Part shown: positions 8,288 through 15,710 of the stretch, piece by piece | Position numbering within the stretch: the first letter of the stretch is position 1 | How the letters are laid out: every line of letters starts with the position of its first letter | Assembly: GCA_017456985.1 (NCBI GenBank) | Contig: JAFTIH010000014.1 | Coordinates: 1-59,595 of the forward strand | Source of the DNA: Clostridia bacterium | GTDB taxonomy: Bacteria > Bacillota > Clostridia > Oscillospirales > CAG-272 | Length of the DNA: 59,595 bases | Direction: 5' to 3' | Made by a program: the position numbers and the translations under genes | The notes under the pieces: generated by a model | What the model was told of the DNA's origin: nothing | Seen by the model: the letters and a program-made list of their open reading frames with translations, nothing else | Databases searched by the model: none

Positions 8288-9457
8288 ATGAGCAAACTGA
8301 TTGAAAAAGACCAAGCCTTCGTGGCATCCACCTACGCGCGCTTTCCCGTGGCACTGACGCACGGAAAGGGCTCGCTCGTTTATGACGAGGAGGGCAAAGA
8401 ATATATTGATATGGGCTCGGGCATCGCGGTGACGGCGTTCGGTATGGCGGACGACGCGTGGCGTGCGGCGGTGGAGAGTCAGCTTTCCAAGCTACAACAC
8501 ACCTCGAACCTGTATTACACCGAGCCGTGTGCCGCGCTTGCCGAGATGCTGTGCGCACGCACGGGAATGAAGAAGGTATTCTTCGGCAACTCGGGTGCAG
8601 AGGCAAACGAGTGCGCCATCAAGGTGGCGCGCAAATATGCGGCACAGCGCCGCGGCGCGGATGCGCACCTCATCGTGACGATGAAGAACAGCTTCCACGG
8701 GCGCACGCTGACGACGTTGGCGGCGACGGGACAGGAGCATTACCACGAGCTGTATCAGCCGCTCACCCCCGGCTTTGTCCACGTGACGGCGGGCGACCTT
8801 GACGAGCTTCGCGCGGTGCTTGCGACGGGCAAGGTTGCGGGCATTCTGATGGAGATGGTACAGGGCGAGGGCGGCGTGTTCGTGCTTGATGCTGCTTACG
8901 TACAGGGCGCCGCGGCGCTTGCAAGAGAGTACGACGCGCTTTTGATGATCGACGAGGTGCAGACGGGCAACGGCCGCACGGGATCGCTCTACGCGTATAT
9001 GCAATACGGCATCGAGCCCGACGTCGTTTCGACGGCGAAGGGACTTGGCGGCGGTCTTCCCATCGGTGCGTGCCTGATCGGTGCGCGCGCGGAGGGCGTT
9101 CTGGGACACGGCGACCACGGCTCCACCTTTGGCGGCAACCCCGTTTGCTGTGCGGGCGCGCTTTCCATCCTCTCGCGGTTGGACGATGCGCTGCTTGCCG
9201 AGGTTACGGCGAAGGGCGACTATATCCGCGAGGCGCTGTCGGGCGCGAAGGGCGTGAAGAGCGTATCGGGGCTTGGACTGATGATCGGTATTGAGCCCGA
9301 GGACAAGAGCGCAAGCGATATTGTAAAGAATTGTTTACAAAACGGCGTTTTGTGCCTGACGGCAAAGCACAAGGTGCGCCTGCTTCCCGCATTAAACATT
9401 CCGTGGGACGACTTAAAGCGCGCCGTCGAGATCATCCGCGCGGCGTTTGCCGAGTAA
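8288..9457 (+). CDS. argD: Acetylornithine aminotransferase
   Basis: ArgD makes N-acetylornithine from the semialdehyde with glutamate as amino donor and pyridoxal phosphate as cofactor. The 389-aa product has GNSGAEANECAIKVARK, NSFHGRT, LMIDEVQTGNGRTG and the cofactor lysine Lys251 in STAKGLGGGLPIG. The start is taken as ATG at 8288, giving MSKLIEKD. A TTG 24 bp upstream is in frame but adds residues not expected in the family. No clear ribosome binding site precedes either, because repeat sequence runs almost up to the start. Confidence 0.95.
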   Translation: MSKLIEKDQAFVASTYARFPVALTHGKGSLVYDEEGKEYIDMGSGIAVTAFGMADDAWRAAVESQLSKLQHTSNLYYTEPCAALAEMLCARTGMKKVFFGNSGAEANECAIKVARKYAAQRRGADAHLIVTMKNSFHGRTLTTLAATGQEHYHELYQPLTPGFVHVTAGDLDELRAVLATGKVAGILMEMVQGEGGVFVLDAAYVQGAAALAREYDALLMIDEVQTGNGRTGSLYAYMQYGIEPDVVSTAKGLGGGLPIGACLIGARAEGVLGHGDHGSTFGGNPVCCAGALSILSRLDDALLAEVTAKGDYIREALSGAKGVKSVSGLGLMIGIEPEDKSASDIVKNCLQNGVLCLTAKHKVRLLPALNIPWDDLKRAVEIIRAAFAE

Positions 9458-9475
9458 GAAAGCGAGGTTTTCGTG

Positions 9476-10459
9476 ATGAATTTAAAGGGTAGGCATTTTT
9501 TGAAGCTTCTCGACTTTACGAGCGAGGAGATCGGATTTCTGATTGACACCGCCGCACGCTTAAAGGCGGAGAAGAAGGCGGGCATTCCGCACCGCATCCA
9601 CGAGGGCAAGCAGATCGCGCTCATTTTTGAAAAGACCTCGACGCGCACGCGCTGTGCCTTTGAGGTGGCGGCGCGCGACCTCGGTATGGGTGTGACCTAT
9701 CTCGACCCCTCGGGATCGCAGATCGGCAAGAAGGAGAGCATCGCGGACACCGCGCGCGTGCTTGGCAGAATGTACGACGGTATTGAGTACCGCGGCTTCG
9801 GTCAGGAGATCGTCGAGGAGCTGGCGCGCTATGCGGGCGTTCCCGTTTGGAACGGCTTAACCAACGAGTTCCACCCCACGCAGATCCTTGCGGACTTCCT
9901 TACTATTAAGGAGCATTTCGGCTCGCTTGCGGGCAAGAAGCTCGTCTATATGGGCGACGCGCGTTACAATATGGGCAACTCGCTGATGGTGGGTGCGGCG
10001 AAGATGGGGCTCCACTTCGTTGCTTGCGCGCCCAAAAAATACCAGCCCGCCCCCGAGCTGGTGGAAGCCTGCCTTGCCATCGCCAAGGAAACGGGCGCGA
10101 CCATCACGCTGGAAGAAGATCCGACGGTTGCCGTCAAGGACGCCGACGTCATCTACACCGACGTTTGGGTTTCGATGGGTGAGCCCGTCGAGGTCTGGGA
10201 AGAGCGCATCGAGGAGCTGGCCCCCTATCAGGTGAACGCCGCGCTGATGGCGGCGGCAAAGCCCGACACCGTCTTTATGCACTGTCTGCCCGCCTTCCAC
10301 GACCTCAAAACGACCGTGGGCAAGGAGATGGGCGAGCGCTTCGACCGCGACGCGATGGAGGTTACCGACGAGGTATTCGAGTCGGCACAGTCGATCGTTT
10401 TTGACGAGGCGGAGAATCGGATGCATACCATCAAAGCCGTTATGGCTCTCACCCTTTAA
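9476..10459 (+). CDS. argF: Ornithine carbamoyltransferase
   Basis: ArgF transfers the carbamoyl group from carbamoyl phosphate to ornithine, giving citrulline. Motifs are [14 protein letters not shown] (carbamoyl-phosphate loop, around residue 52), [21 protein letters not shown] and MHCLPAFHD with the catalytic HCLP. Length is about 327 aa, as usual. The start is ATG at 9476 (a GTG directly before it, 9473, is in frame); GCGAGG at 9462-9467 is the likely ribosome binding site. It is 18 bp after argD and closes the arginine cluster. Confidence 0.96.
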   Translation: MNLKGRHFLKLLDFTSEEIGFLIDTAARLKAEKKAGIPHRIHEGKQIALIFEKTSTRTRCAFEVAARDLGMGVTYLDPSGSQIGKKESIADTARVLGRMYDGIEYRGFGQEIVEELARYAGVPVWNGLTNEFHPTQILADFLTIKEHFGSLAGKKLVYMGDARYNMGNSLMVGAAKMGLHFVACAPKKYQPAPELVEACLAIAKETGATITLEEDPTVAVKDADVIYTDVWVSMGEPVEVWEERIEELAPYQVNAALMAAAKPDTVFMHCLPAFHDLKTTVGKEMGERFDRDAMEVTDEVFESAQSIVFDEAENRMHTIKAVMALTL

Positions 10460-10484
10460 GCGGACGCTTTTTGGTGCAAATTCA

Positions 10485-10601
10485 CGCTCGCTCCCACTCG
10501 GCGTATGCTATACGCCGTCGGGTCGCGAATCGCAAATTTTCCCTCAAAAATCGCCTCGCTGAAAGCGGCGTGGGATAGGTTTGGGGGATTATGACGAGAG
10601 C
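10485..10601. repeat. Dispersed hairpin repeat after argF
   Basis: CGGCGTATGCTATACGCCG (about 10499-10517) is a near-perfect palindrome matching the core found after argB (8137-8155) and after oadA (34458-34476). Flanking sequence (CGCAAATTTTCC, AAAATCGCCTC) and a GGTTTGGGGG motif are also shared. It lies outside coding sequence and probably belongs to a small genome-wide repeat family. Confidence 0.6.
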
Positions 10602-10649
10602 CTTTTTGGTCTAATTTCATACTCGCTATAAACAGTATAGGTAAAAGAA

Positions 10650-10681
10650 AAAAGACGAAGCATTGCTTCGTCTTTTTTTAT
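10650..10681. terminator. Bidirectional terminator between argF and the sugar cassette
   Basis: AAGACGAAGC (10652-10661) pairs with GCTTCGTCTT, with A-run on one side and seven T on the other. It can end the rightward arginine transcript and the leftward sugar-cassette transcript. Confidence 0.85.
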
Positions 10682-10711
10682 ACAGCTTCAAATTTGCGCA
10701 TTTTTCTTTCG

Positions 10712-11062
10712 TTATCCAAGGGAATACACGACAACGCCGAGGATGATCAAAACGGTGCCGAGCAGTTGTCTTCGCGTGATTTTTTCCTTTAAAAAGAAGA
10801 AACTGAGCAAAGTGACAAAGATATATCCGCAGGACTCAATGATGGGAGACATAGAAAGCGGAACGACCTTTAAGGCGACCATAGAGACGATCGTGCATCC
10901 AAAAAACAGAGCGTATCCAATGATGACGTATGGGTTCAAGTATTCTCGTATTTTAGAAGGGTATTGAATACCGGAGCTTTTTTTTAGGAGAAGCTGAGAA
11001 ACGGAAGAAATAAATACGCTGGCAAGCAGAATCAAGGAATAAAGAACGAGCGTTTTATCCAT
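10712..11062 (-). CDS. Half-size EamA/SMR-type membrane protein, flippase-like subunit 2
   Basis: A 116-aa protein made of four hydrophobic segments with LLLKKSSG after the first and a terminal VLIILGVVVYSLG. This is the size and layout of one repeat of EamA/small-multidrug-resistance transporters. Its ATG overlaps the end of the upstream half-size gene by 8 bp, so the two are likely made together and form a heterodimer. ArnE/ArnF, which flip undecaprenyl-phosphate aminoarabinose in enterobacteria, have this arrangement. Its place next to a GtrB/ArnC-type transferase supports flipping of a polyprenyl-phosphate sugar. The cargo is inferred. Confidence 0.75.
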   Translation of the reverse strand: MDKTLVLYSLILLASVFISSVSQLLLKKSSGIQYPSKIREYLNPYVIIGYALFFGCTIVSMVALKVVPLSMSPIIESCGYIFVTLLSFFFLKEKITRRQLLGTVLIILGVVVYSLG

Positions 11063-11456
11063 CGTTTTCGCCCTCCGTTTCTCCTTTGCTCTCCGCGCCT
11101 GCCGTATCGGGCTTTTCGGCTTTTTCAGTCACCATCAGGATGACACCGACAAGGACGATCGCGGCCCCCGCGAGATGAAGCGGCGAAAGGGTTTCTTGAA
11201 ACAACACCACGCCAAAGAGCATGCTCCAAATGAGCGTGACCGATTTGTTGGCGAATGCAACGTTCAGCGGCATTCTTTTGAGTATTTGCTGCCATAAAAG
11301 GGCGTAGATGCCGAGAAAAAGGATCTGCAATGCATAAACAGCGAACCAGGGCAACGAAAAAAATTCCATCGCCGATGCGTATTTTGCACAAATGGAGCTC
11401 ATCGCATAAAGAAGAATAATGGCGTGAAGAAAAAACAGATTTTTGAATTTTTTCAT
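11055..11456 (-). CDS. Half-size EamA/SMR-type membrane protein, flippase-like subunit 1
   Basis: The 133-aa protein has four hydrophobic segments followed by a charged Glu/Gly-rich tail ending in EGENDG. ATG at 11456 is chosen because it follows the ATP-grasp stop codon by one base (TAA-A-ATG) and has GCGAGGG upstream. A longer reading would start inside the preceding gene. It overlaps the second half-size gene. The ADS-like AFANKSVTLIWSMLFGVVLFQE segment resembles EamA-type transporters. As with its neighbour, a role in flipping a lipid-linked sugar is inferred from the operon. Confidence 0.75.
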   Translation of the reverse strand: MKKFKNLFFLHAIILLYAMSSICAKYASAMEFFSLPWFAVYALQILFLGIYALLWQQILKRMPLNVAFANKSVTLIWSMLFGVVLFQETLSPLHLAGAAIVLVGVILMVTEKAEKPDTAGAESKGETEGENDG

Positions 11457-11457
11457 T

Positions 11458-12651
11458 TTAGCCCTCGCAAGACGGTTCCATAACCACGGAAATTCTTTCA
11501 TTGAAGGTTAAAACGGCACGGTTCATTTCCTCCAAGCTTTCGTATTCGTAGAAGATGTACGCGATGCGCTCATTCATACAGTTCTCAATTTTTTCGCCCG
11601 GCTCACACATCACGATTTTTTTATAGACGTGCTGCTCGATATCCTCGGGGATGCTATAGCGGACGAGCGTACCGTTTTGGGGTGCCATAATGCCGTGATG
11701 CCCGCAAAACGCTCTTTTTTGCGCGATTCTTTGAAGCGTAGCAGAATCTCCGCCCGTTTGCGTTATCACCTGTGCCATATGCCAGGGAAAATCGGTGTTA
11801 TCCTCTACGAGCTGTAAAAACTGATTGCCGAAGGGGCGTCGCATCATCTCGATGATGTAGAACCGCTTGCCGTTTCTGATGAGCTGGAACGCGAAAATAC
11901 CGTCGGCAAGATCCAAATCCTTTGCGATGAATTCTACCGTCCGACAAAGCTCCTCGGCGACGTCTGCCAGCTGCTCCGCGGGCAGGGTTTCCGATTGAAT
12001 GAGATAGGGATTGATCGGCGAGTAGGAATTGCATCCTGTATAGGAAACCACTCGCTTTCCTTGCAAAAAGGCAACGAAGGTTTGCTGCATGCCCGTAAGA
12101 AACGGCTCGATCACGATGTGCTCGGAGCGGGACATTTTGTAGGCGTTATCTACGGCAAGATAGCCCTCTTGCACACACGTCGCCTTCATAATTCCTTTTC
12201 CTCCGGTAAGATCGGTGGCTTTTACGATAACCGGATATTCTGCGGTATCAAGATACTTTTTTGCCGAGGCGGCATCGGAAAATACGATAGACGTTGGAGA
12301 GGGGATCCCCTTTTTTGCCAGATATTCTTTGAATTGATCTTTTAAATGCAAAAGCTTGGCGTTTTGAAACGTGTCGTGTCCCTGCCACCCCATTTTTTCT
12401 GCAACGTAGGCGGCGGTGATCACGCCGAAATCGTTGGCACAGCTGATCACGTGGCGGATCCCGTTCTTCTTGACCAGCGCGAGGATTTCTTCTTTGTTTG
12501 AATAGTCGGCGGGAATGTACTCGTCTGCATAGGTGTGTCCGACGAGATGCGGGGCGTTTCCCGTGGTGATGACGTAATATCCGAGCTTGTGCGCGCACTC
12601 TATGAGGGGGATCTCACAAAAGCTACCGTTTAAAACCAAAACCTTTTCCAT
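11458..12651 (-). CDS. ATP-grasp ligase of the sugar cassette
   Basis: A 397-aa ATP-grasp protein. The N-terminal part (VLVLNGSFCEIPLIECAHKLGYYVITTG) resembles the first domain of carboxylate-amine ligases. The ATP-binding part includes VIVKATDLTGGKGIMKA near residue 140 and the metal-binding region FIIEMMRRPFGNQ. ATG at 12651 lies one base after the transferase stop codon, with AAGGA upstream. Such enzymes form amide bonds between a carboxylate and an amine. In this operon an attractive substrate is the amino group of the 4-amino sugar made by the WecE-like enzyme, but that is inference. No characterised homologue is recognised. Confidence 0.8.
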   Translation of the reverse strand: MEKVLVLNGSFCEIPLIECAHKLGYYVITTGNAPHLVGHTYADEYIPADYSNKEEILALVKKNGIRHVISCANDFGVITAAYVAEKMGWQGHDTFQNAKLLHLKDQFKEYLAKKGIPSPTSIVFSDAASAKKYLDTAEYPVIVKATDLTGGKGIMKATCVQEGYLAVDNAYKMSRSEHIVIEPFLTGMQQTFVAFLQGKRVVSYTGCNSYSPINPYLIQSETLPAEQLADVAEELCRTVEFIAKDLDLADGIFAFQLIRNGKRFYIIEMMRRPFGNQFLQLVEDNTDFPWHMAQVITQTGGDSATLQRIAQKRAFCGHHGIMAPQNGTLVRYSIPEDIEQHVYKKIVMCEPGEKIENCMNERIAYIFYEYESLEEMNRAVLTFNERISVVMEPSCEG

Positions 12652-12652
12652 A

Positions 12653-13609
12653 TTATTTATCATCCTTGCTGTCATCGGGTTTGACGTTGTAGGTTTCCCT
12701 TATAGCAAATTGCGGTGCGTTGTTTATGCTGATATAAATTCTTCCGACGTATTCTCCGAGAAGCCCGAGAAAGAGCATAAGGATTCCCGAAAGCAAAAGG
12801 ATCGCCGTCATAATCAAGCTTTCCTGCATCGGGAAGGAGGGGCGGATAATTTTTTTGATGATCGTAAAAACACCGTAGGCAAAGCCACCGAAAGAGCAAA
12901 AAGCGCCAAGATAGGAGGCAAGTCTCAACGGTTTTTCCGAGAAGGCAGTAAAGCCGTTCATCCAAAGCGACAGAAGCTTTTTAAAGCTGTATCCCGACGC
13001 ACCGTGCTCGCGGGATTTGTGCTCGATCACGACGTTTGCCATGTTTCGCGTCACCCGCAAAATAAGTCCGTGAACGAAGGGGTAGGCGTTTTTGTATTTG
13101 ATAATTTCATCCAAAACGTATCTTTGGAACACGTAGTAGCTGTTAAGGTCGATATCCTTGGGCTTGCCGATGAGGGTGGAGGACATCCAAAAGCTGACCT
13201 TCGTGCCAAGCTTTCTGAAAATGGAGCGTTTTTTCTCTCCCTCGTATTTTGCGGAGACAAGGTCGTATCCCTCTTCAAGCTTATCGATCAGCTTGAACAT
13301 TTCGCAGGGCGGATTTTGTCCGTCATCGTCAAGACACACGATAATATCACCCGTTGCATAATTGAAGCCTGCCATCAGCGCGGAATGCTGACCGAAGTTT
13401 CTTGAAAGATCCAGAACCTTGCATTTTTCGTTCTCCTTGGCAACCGTCTTCAGCACGTCAAGGGTATCGTCCTTGGAGTAATCGTTAATACAAACGATTT
13501 CGTAATCGTATCTTCCGTCTGCCTCCACGGTAGCGATTATTTCGGATATCACGGCGCCAATCGATTTTTCGGAATTGTAGCACGGGATGATAAAGGACAG
13601 TTTCTTCAT
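12653..13609 (-). CDS. Polyprenyl-phosphate glycosyltransferase (ArnC/GtrB type)
   Basis: A 318-aa GT2 enzyme with two C-terminal membrane helices (about residues 230-252 and 265-290), ending in the typical GEYVGRIYISINNAPQFAIRE. The catalytic core has SFIIPCYNSEKSI at the start, CLDDDGQNPP around the DxD-like motif and LSRNFGQHSALMAGF. The family moves a sugar from a nucleotide donor to undecaprenyl phosphate on the inner face of the membrane. Here the likely donor is the dTDP-amino sugar made by the neighbouring genes. The ribosome binding site is weak. The ATP-grasp gene follows directly. Confidence 0.9.
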   Translation of the reverse strand: MKKLSFIIPCYNSEKSIGAVISEIIATVEADGRYDYEIVCINDYSKDDTLDVLKTVAKENEKCKVLDLSRNFGQHSALMAGFNYATGDIIVCLDDDGQNPPCEMFKLIDKLEEGYDLVSAKYEGEKKRSIFRKLGTKVSFWMSSTLIGKPKDIDLNSYYVFQRYVLDEIIKYKNAYPFVHGLILRVTRNMANVVIEHKSREHGASGYSFKKLLSLWMNGFTAFSEKPLRLASYLGAFCSFGGFAYGVFTIIKKIIRPSFPMQESLIMTAILLLSGILMLFLGLLGEYVGRIYISINNAPQFAIRETYNVKPDDSKDDK

Positions 13610-13630
13610 TATAAATATAACCTTTCTGCC

Positions 13631-14533
13631 TTAGGATTCGGAGTAGAATGCGATCAGCTCACAGATCGCGTCTTTGATGTCAACTTCGGGCGTGTATCCG
13701 GTGTCCCGCGTGATCTTTTCAAGAGAGATCTCCCAACGATAATCATCGTGGGGGTCTTCCGTTCCGGAATATACGATCTTAGAGCTTGATTTGGCAAGCT
13801 GAATGCAAAGCGCGGCGAGCTCCTTGTTGGAGATGAGATTATGGCTTGCAAGATTGTAGACTCCCTGCGCATCTTTTGAGCAGATCGCGCAGAAGATCGC
13901 CTTGGCGATGTCGTTTACGTGGATGTAGGTTTGACGGCGTGAGCCCGTTCCCAAAAGGGTAATATCCTCTCCGCGGATCGCCTTGTTGATAAATACGGGC
14001 AAAATGGTCTTGGGATTCATTCCGGGTCCCACGGGCGCGGTAATTCTAAAGCTCACGGTTCTTACGCCGTAGGTGTAGTACGCATAATTTGCCAGAAGCT
14101 CTTGCATTACCTTAGTACAATGATATACCGTAGGCGGCTTCAGAGGGTGGTCCTCTGTGACAGGACACGCGGTTGGCGTTCCGATGACGGGCTGGCTTGA
14201 TAGCTGCACGAAGGCTTTTATCTTTCTATCTCTGCACAGCTCAAGCAATCTTTGCGCGCCGACACAGTTGTTTTTTATAACGTCAAGCGTGTATGGCTCT
14301 TTGCGCATATCTGCCGCAAGATGAATAATGGCATCGGGCAGATCCCGTTCCGCCACGCCGTCAAACAGCTCGCTTGTCTGCTCGGTATATAAGTCGCAAA
14401 AAATATATTCATCCACGTCGTTTTTTGACCCTTCCGAACGGTCAAGCCCGATGACGTAGCAGCCTTTTTCTTTAAAATAACGAACTACGTGGCTGCCGAT
14501 GAAGCCGTTGGAGCCGGTGATCAATACCTTCAT
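13631..14533 (-). CDS. NAD-dependent epimerase/dehydratase (extended SDR)
   Basis: A 300-aa Rossmann-fold sugar-nucleotide enzyme. The NAD motif GSNGFIGSH starts at residue 7, the catalytic-type YHCTK (Tyr-x3-Lys) lies near residue 138, and LSSQP provides the serine region. The C-terminal half (GVYNLASH, GYTPEVDIKDAI) is typical of the UDP/dTDP-sugar epimerase family. It sits between the WecE-like aminotransferase (16 bp upstream) and the lipid-sugar transferase. It probably changes the stereochemistry or oxidation state of the dTDP-sugar. The exact reaction cannot be read from sequence. Confidence 0.85.
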   Translation of the reverse strand: MKVLITGSNGFIGSHVVRYFKEKGCYVIGLDRSEGSKNDVDEYIFCDLYTEQTSELFDGVAERDLPDAIIHLAADMRKEPYTLDVIKNNCVGAQRLLELCRDRKIKAFVQLSSQPVIGTPTACPVTEDHPLKPPTVYHCTKVMQELLANYAYYTYGVRTVSFRITAPVGPGMNPKTILPVFINKAIRGEDITLLGTGSRRQTYIHVNDIAKAIFCAICSKDAQGVYNLASHNLISNKELAALCIQLAKSSSKIVYSGTEDPHDDYRWEISLEKITRDTGYTPEVDIKDAICELIAFYSES

Positions 14534-14549
14534 AAAAACCTCTTAAGTG

Positions 14550-15680
14550 TTATTTTTTGTAAAATTCCTTGATGCGATCCGAAATAAACGCGACCTCTTC
14601 GACCGTTAAGCCGTAATATAAGGGAAGACGAAGAAGTCTTTCGCTCTCGCGCGTGGTGTACACGTCCTGCCCGTGGAAGCGACCGAATTTAATGCCTGCG
14701 GGAGCGGAATGAAGCGGGATATAGTGGAAGACGGCTTGGATCTCGTGTTCCTTTAAATAAGAGATCAGATCCGTGCGCTCCGCACAATCCTTTACCTTAA
14801 TATAAAACATATGCGCGTTGTGAACGCATCCGTCGGGAATAAAGGGGAGCTCGATGATCCCCTCGTCCATCAGGGGCTTCAAGGCGGTGTAATAGGCGTC
14901 CCAGCTGCGCATACGAGCGTTGTATATTTCGCGCTCCTTTTCGAGCTGTGCCCACAAATACGCGGCGTTCATTTCGCTTGGCAGATAGGAGGAGCCGTAG
15001 TCCACCCAGGTATATTTATCGACCTGTCCGCGGAAGAACTTGCTTCTGTCGGTGCCCTTTTCGCGGATGATCTCTGCCTTTTCTGCGAAATGAGGATCCT
15101 TGATGAGAAGCGCGCCGCCCTCACCCATACTGAGGTTTTTGGTTTCGTGAAAGGAATAGCAGCCCAAATCACCAAGGGTGCCCAGTGCCTTTCCGTGATA
15201 CGTTGAGCCAAATCCCTGTGCGGCGTCCTCGATGACGTACAGATTATGCTTTTGAGCGATGGCGTTGATCTTTTTCATATCACAGCTGACGCCCGCGTAA
15301 TGCACGGGGACGACCGCCTTCGTTTTGTCGGTGATGGCATCCTCAATGAGATCTGCGTTGATGTTCATCGTTTTGGGGTCCACGTCCACGAACACCACGG
15401 TCGCCCCTCTGCCTACGAAGGCGTCCGCCGTCGAAACGAAGGTGTAAGAGGGCATAATGACCTCGTCGCCCGGGCGAATATCGCATAAGATCGCCGTCAT
15501 TTCAAGGGCGTGCGTGCAAGAGGTGGTGAGAAGCGCGCGGGCAGTGCCCGTTTTCTCCTCGATCCACGCGTTACACTTTTTGGTGAACATTCCGTCACCG
15601 CAGATCTTGTGTGCTGCGATGGCGGTTTTGATGTGATCAAGCTCCTCCCCGACGAGTGGGGGAATGTTAAAATAAATCAT
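14550..15680 (-). CDS. wecE: dTDP-4-amino-4,6-dideoxygalactose transaminase-like
   Basis: This 376-aa PLP enzyme follows E. coli WecE/RffA closely as I recall that sequence: the beginning (FNIPPLVGEELDHI, KICGDGMFTKKC), GDEVIMPSYTFVSTADAFV, VPVHYAGVSCDM, EDAAQGFGSTY, the cofactor lysine in CYSFHETKN, IREKGTDRSKFFRGQVDK and VFHYIPLHSAPAG. WecE converts dTDP-4-keto-6-deoxyglucose to dTDP-Fuc4N. The substrate is available from RmlA and RmlB encoded 8-11 kb away. ATG at 15680 has AAAGGAG upstream. Confidence 0.92.
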   Translation of the reverse strand: MIYFNIPPLVGEELDHIKTAIAAHKICGDGMFTKKCNAWIEEKTGTARALLTTSCTHALEMTAILCDIRPGDEVIMPSYTFVSTADAFVGRGATVVFVDVDPKTMNINADLIEDAITDKTKAVVPVHYAGVSCDMKKINAIAQKHNLYVIEDAAQGFGSTYHGKALGTLGDLGCYSFHETKNLSMGEGGALLIKDPHFAEKAEIIREKGTDRSKFFRGQVDKYTWVDYGSSYLPSEMNAAYLWAQLEKEREIYNARMRSWDAYYTALKPLMDEGIIELPFIPDGCVHNAHMFYIKVKDCAERTDLISYLKEHEIQAVFHYIPLHSAPAGIKFGRFHGQDVYTTRESERLLRLPLYYGLTVEEVAFISDRIKEFYKK

Positions 15681-15710
15681 AAGTGATTCTCCTTTAAAAG
15701 CGAGGCGTAT

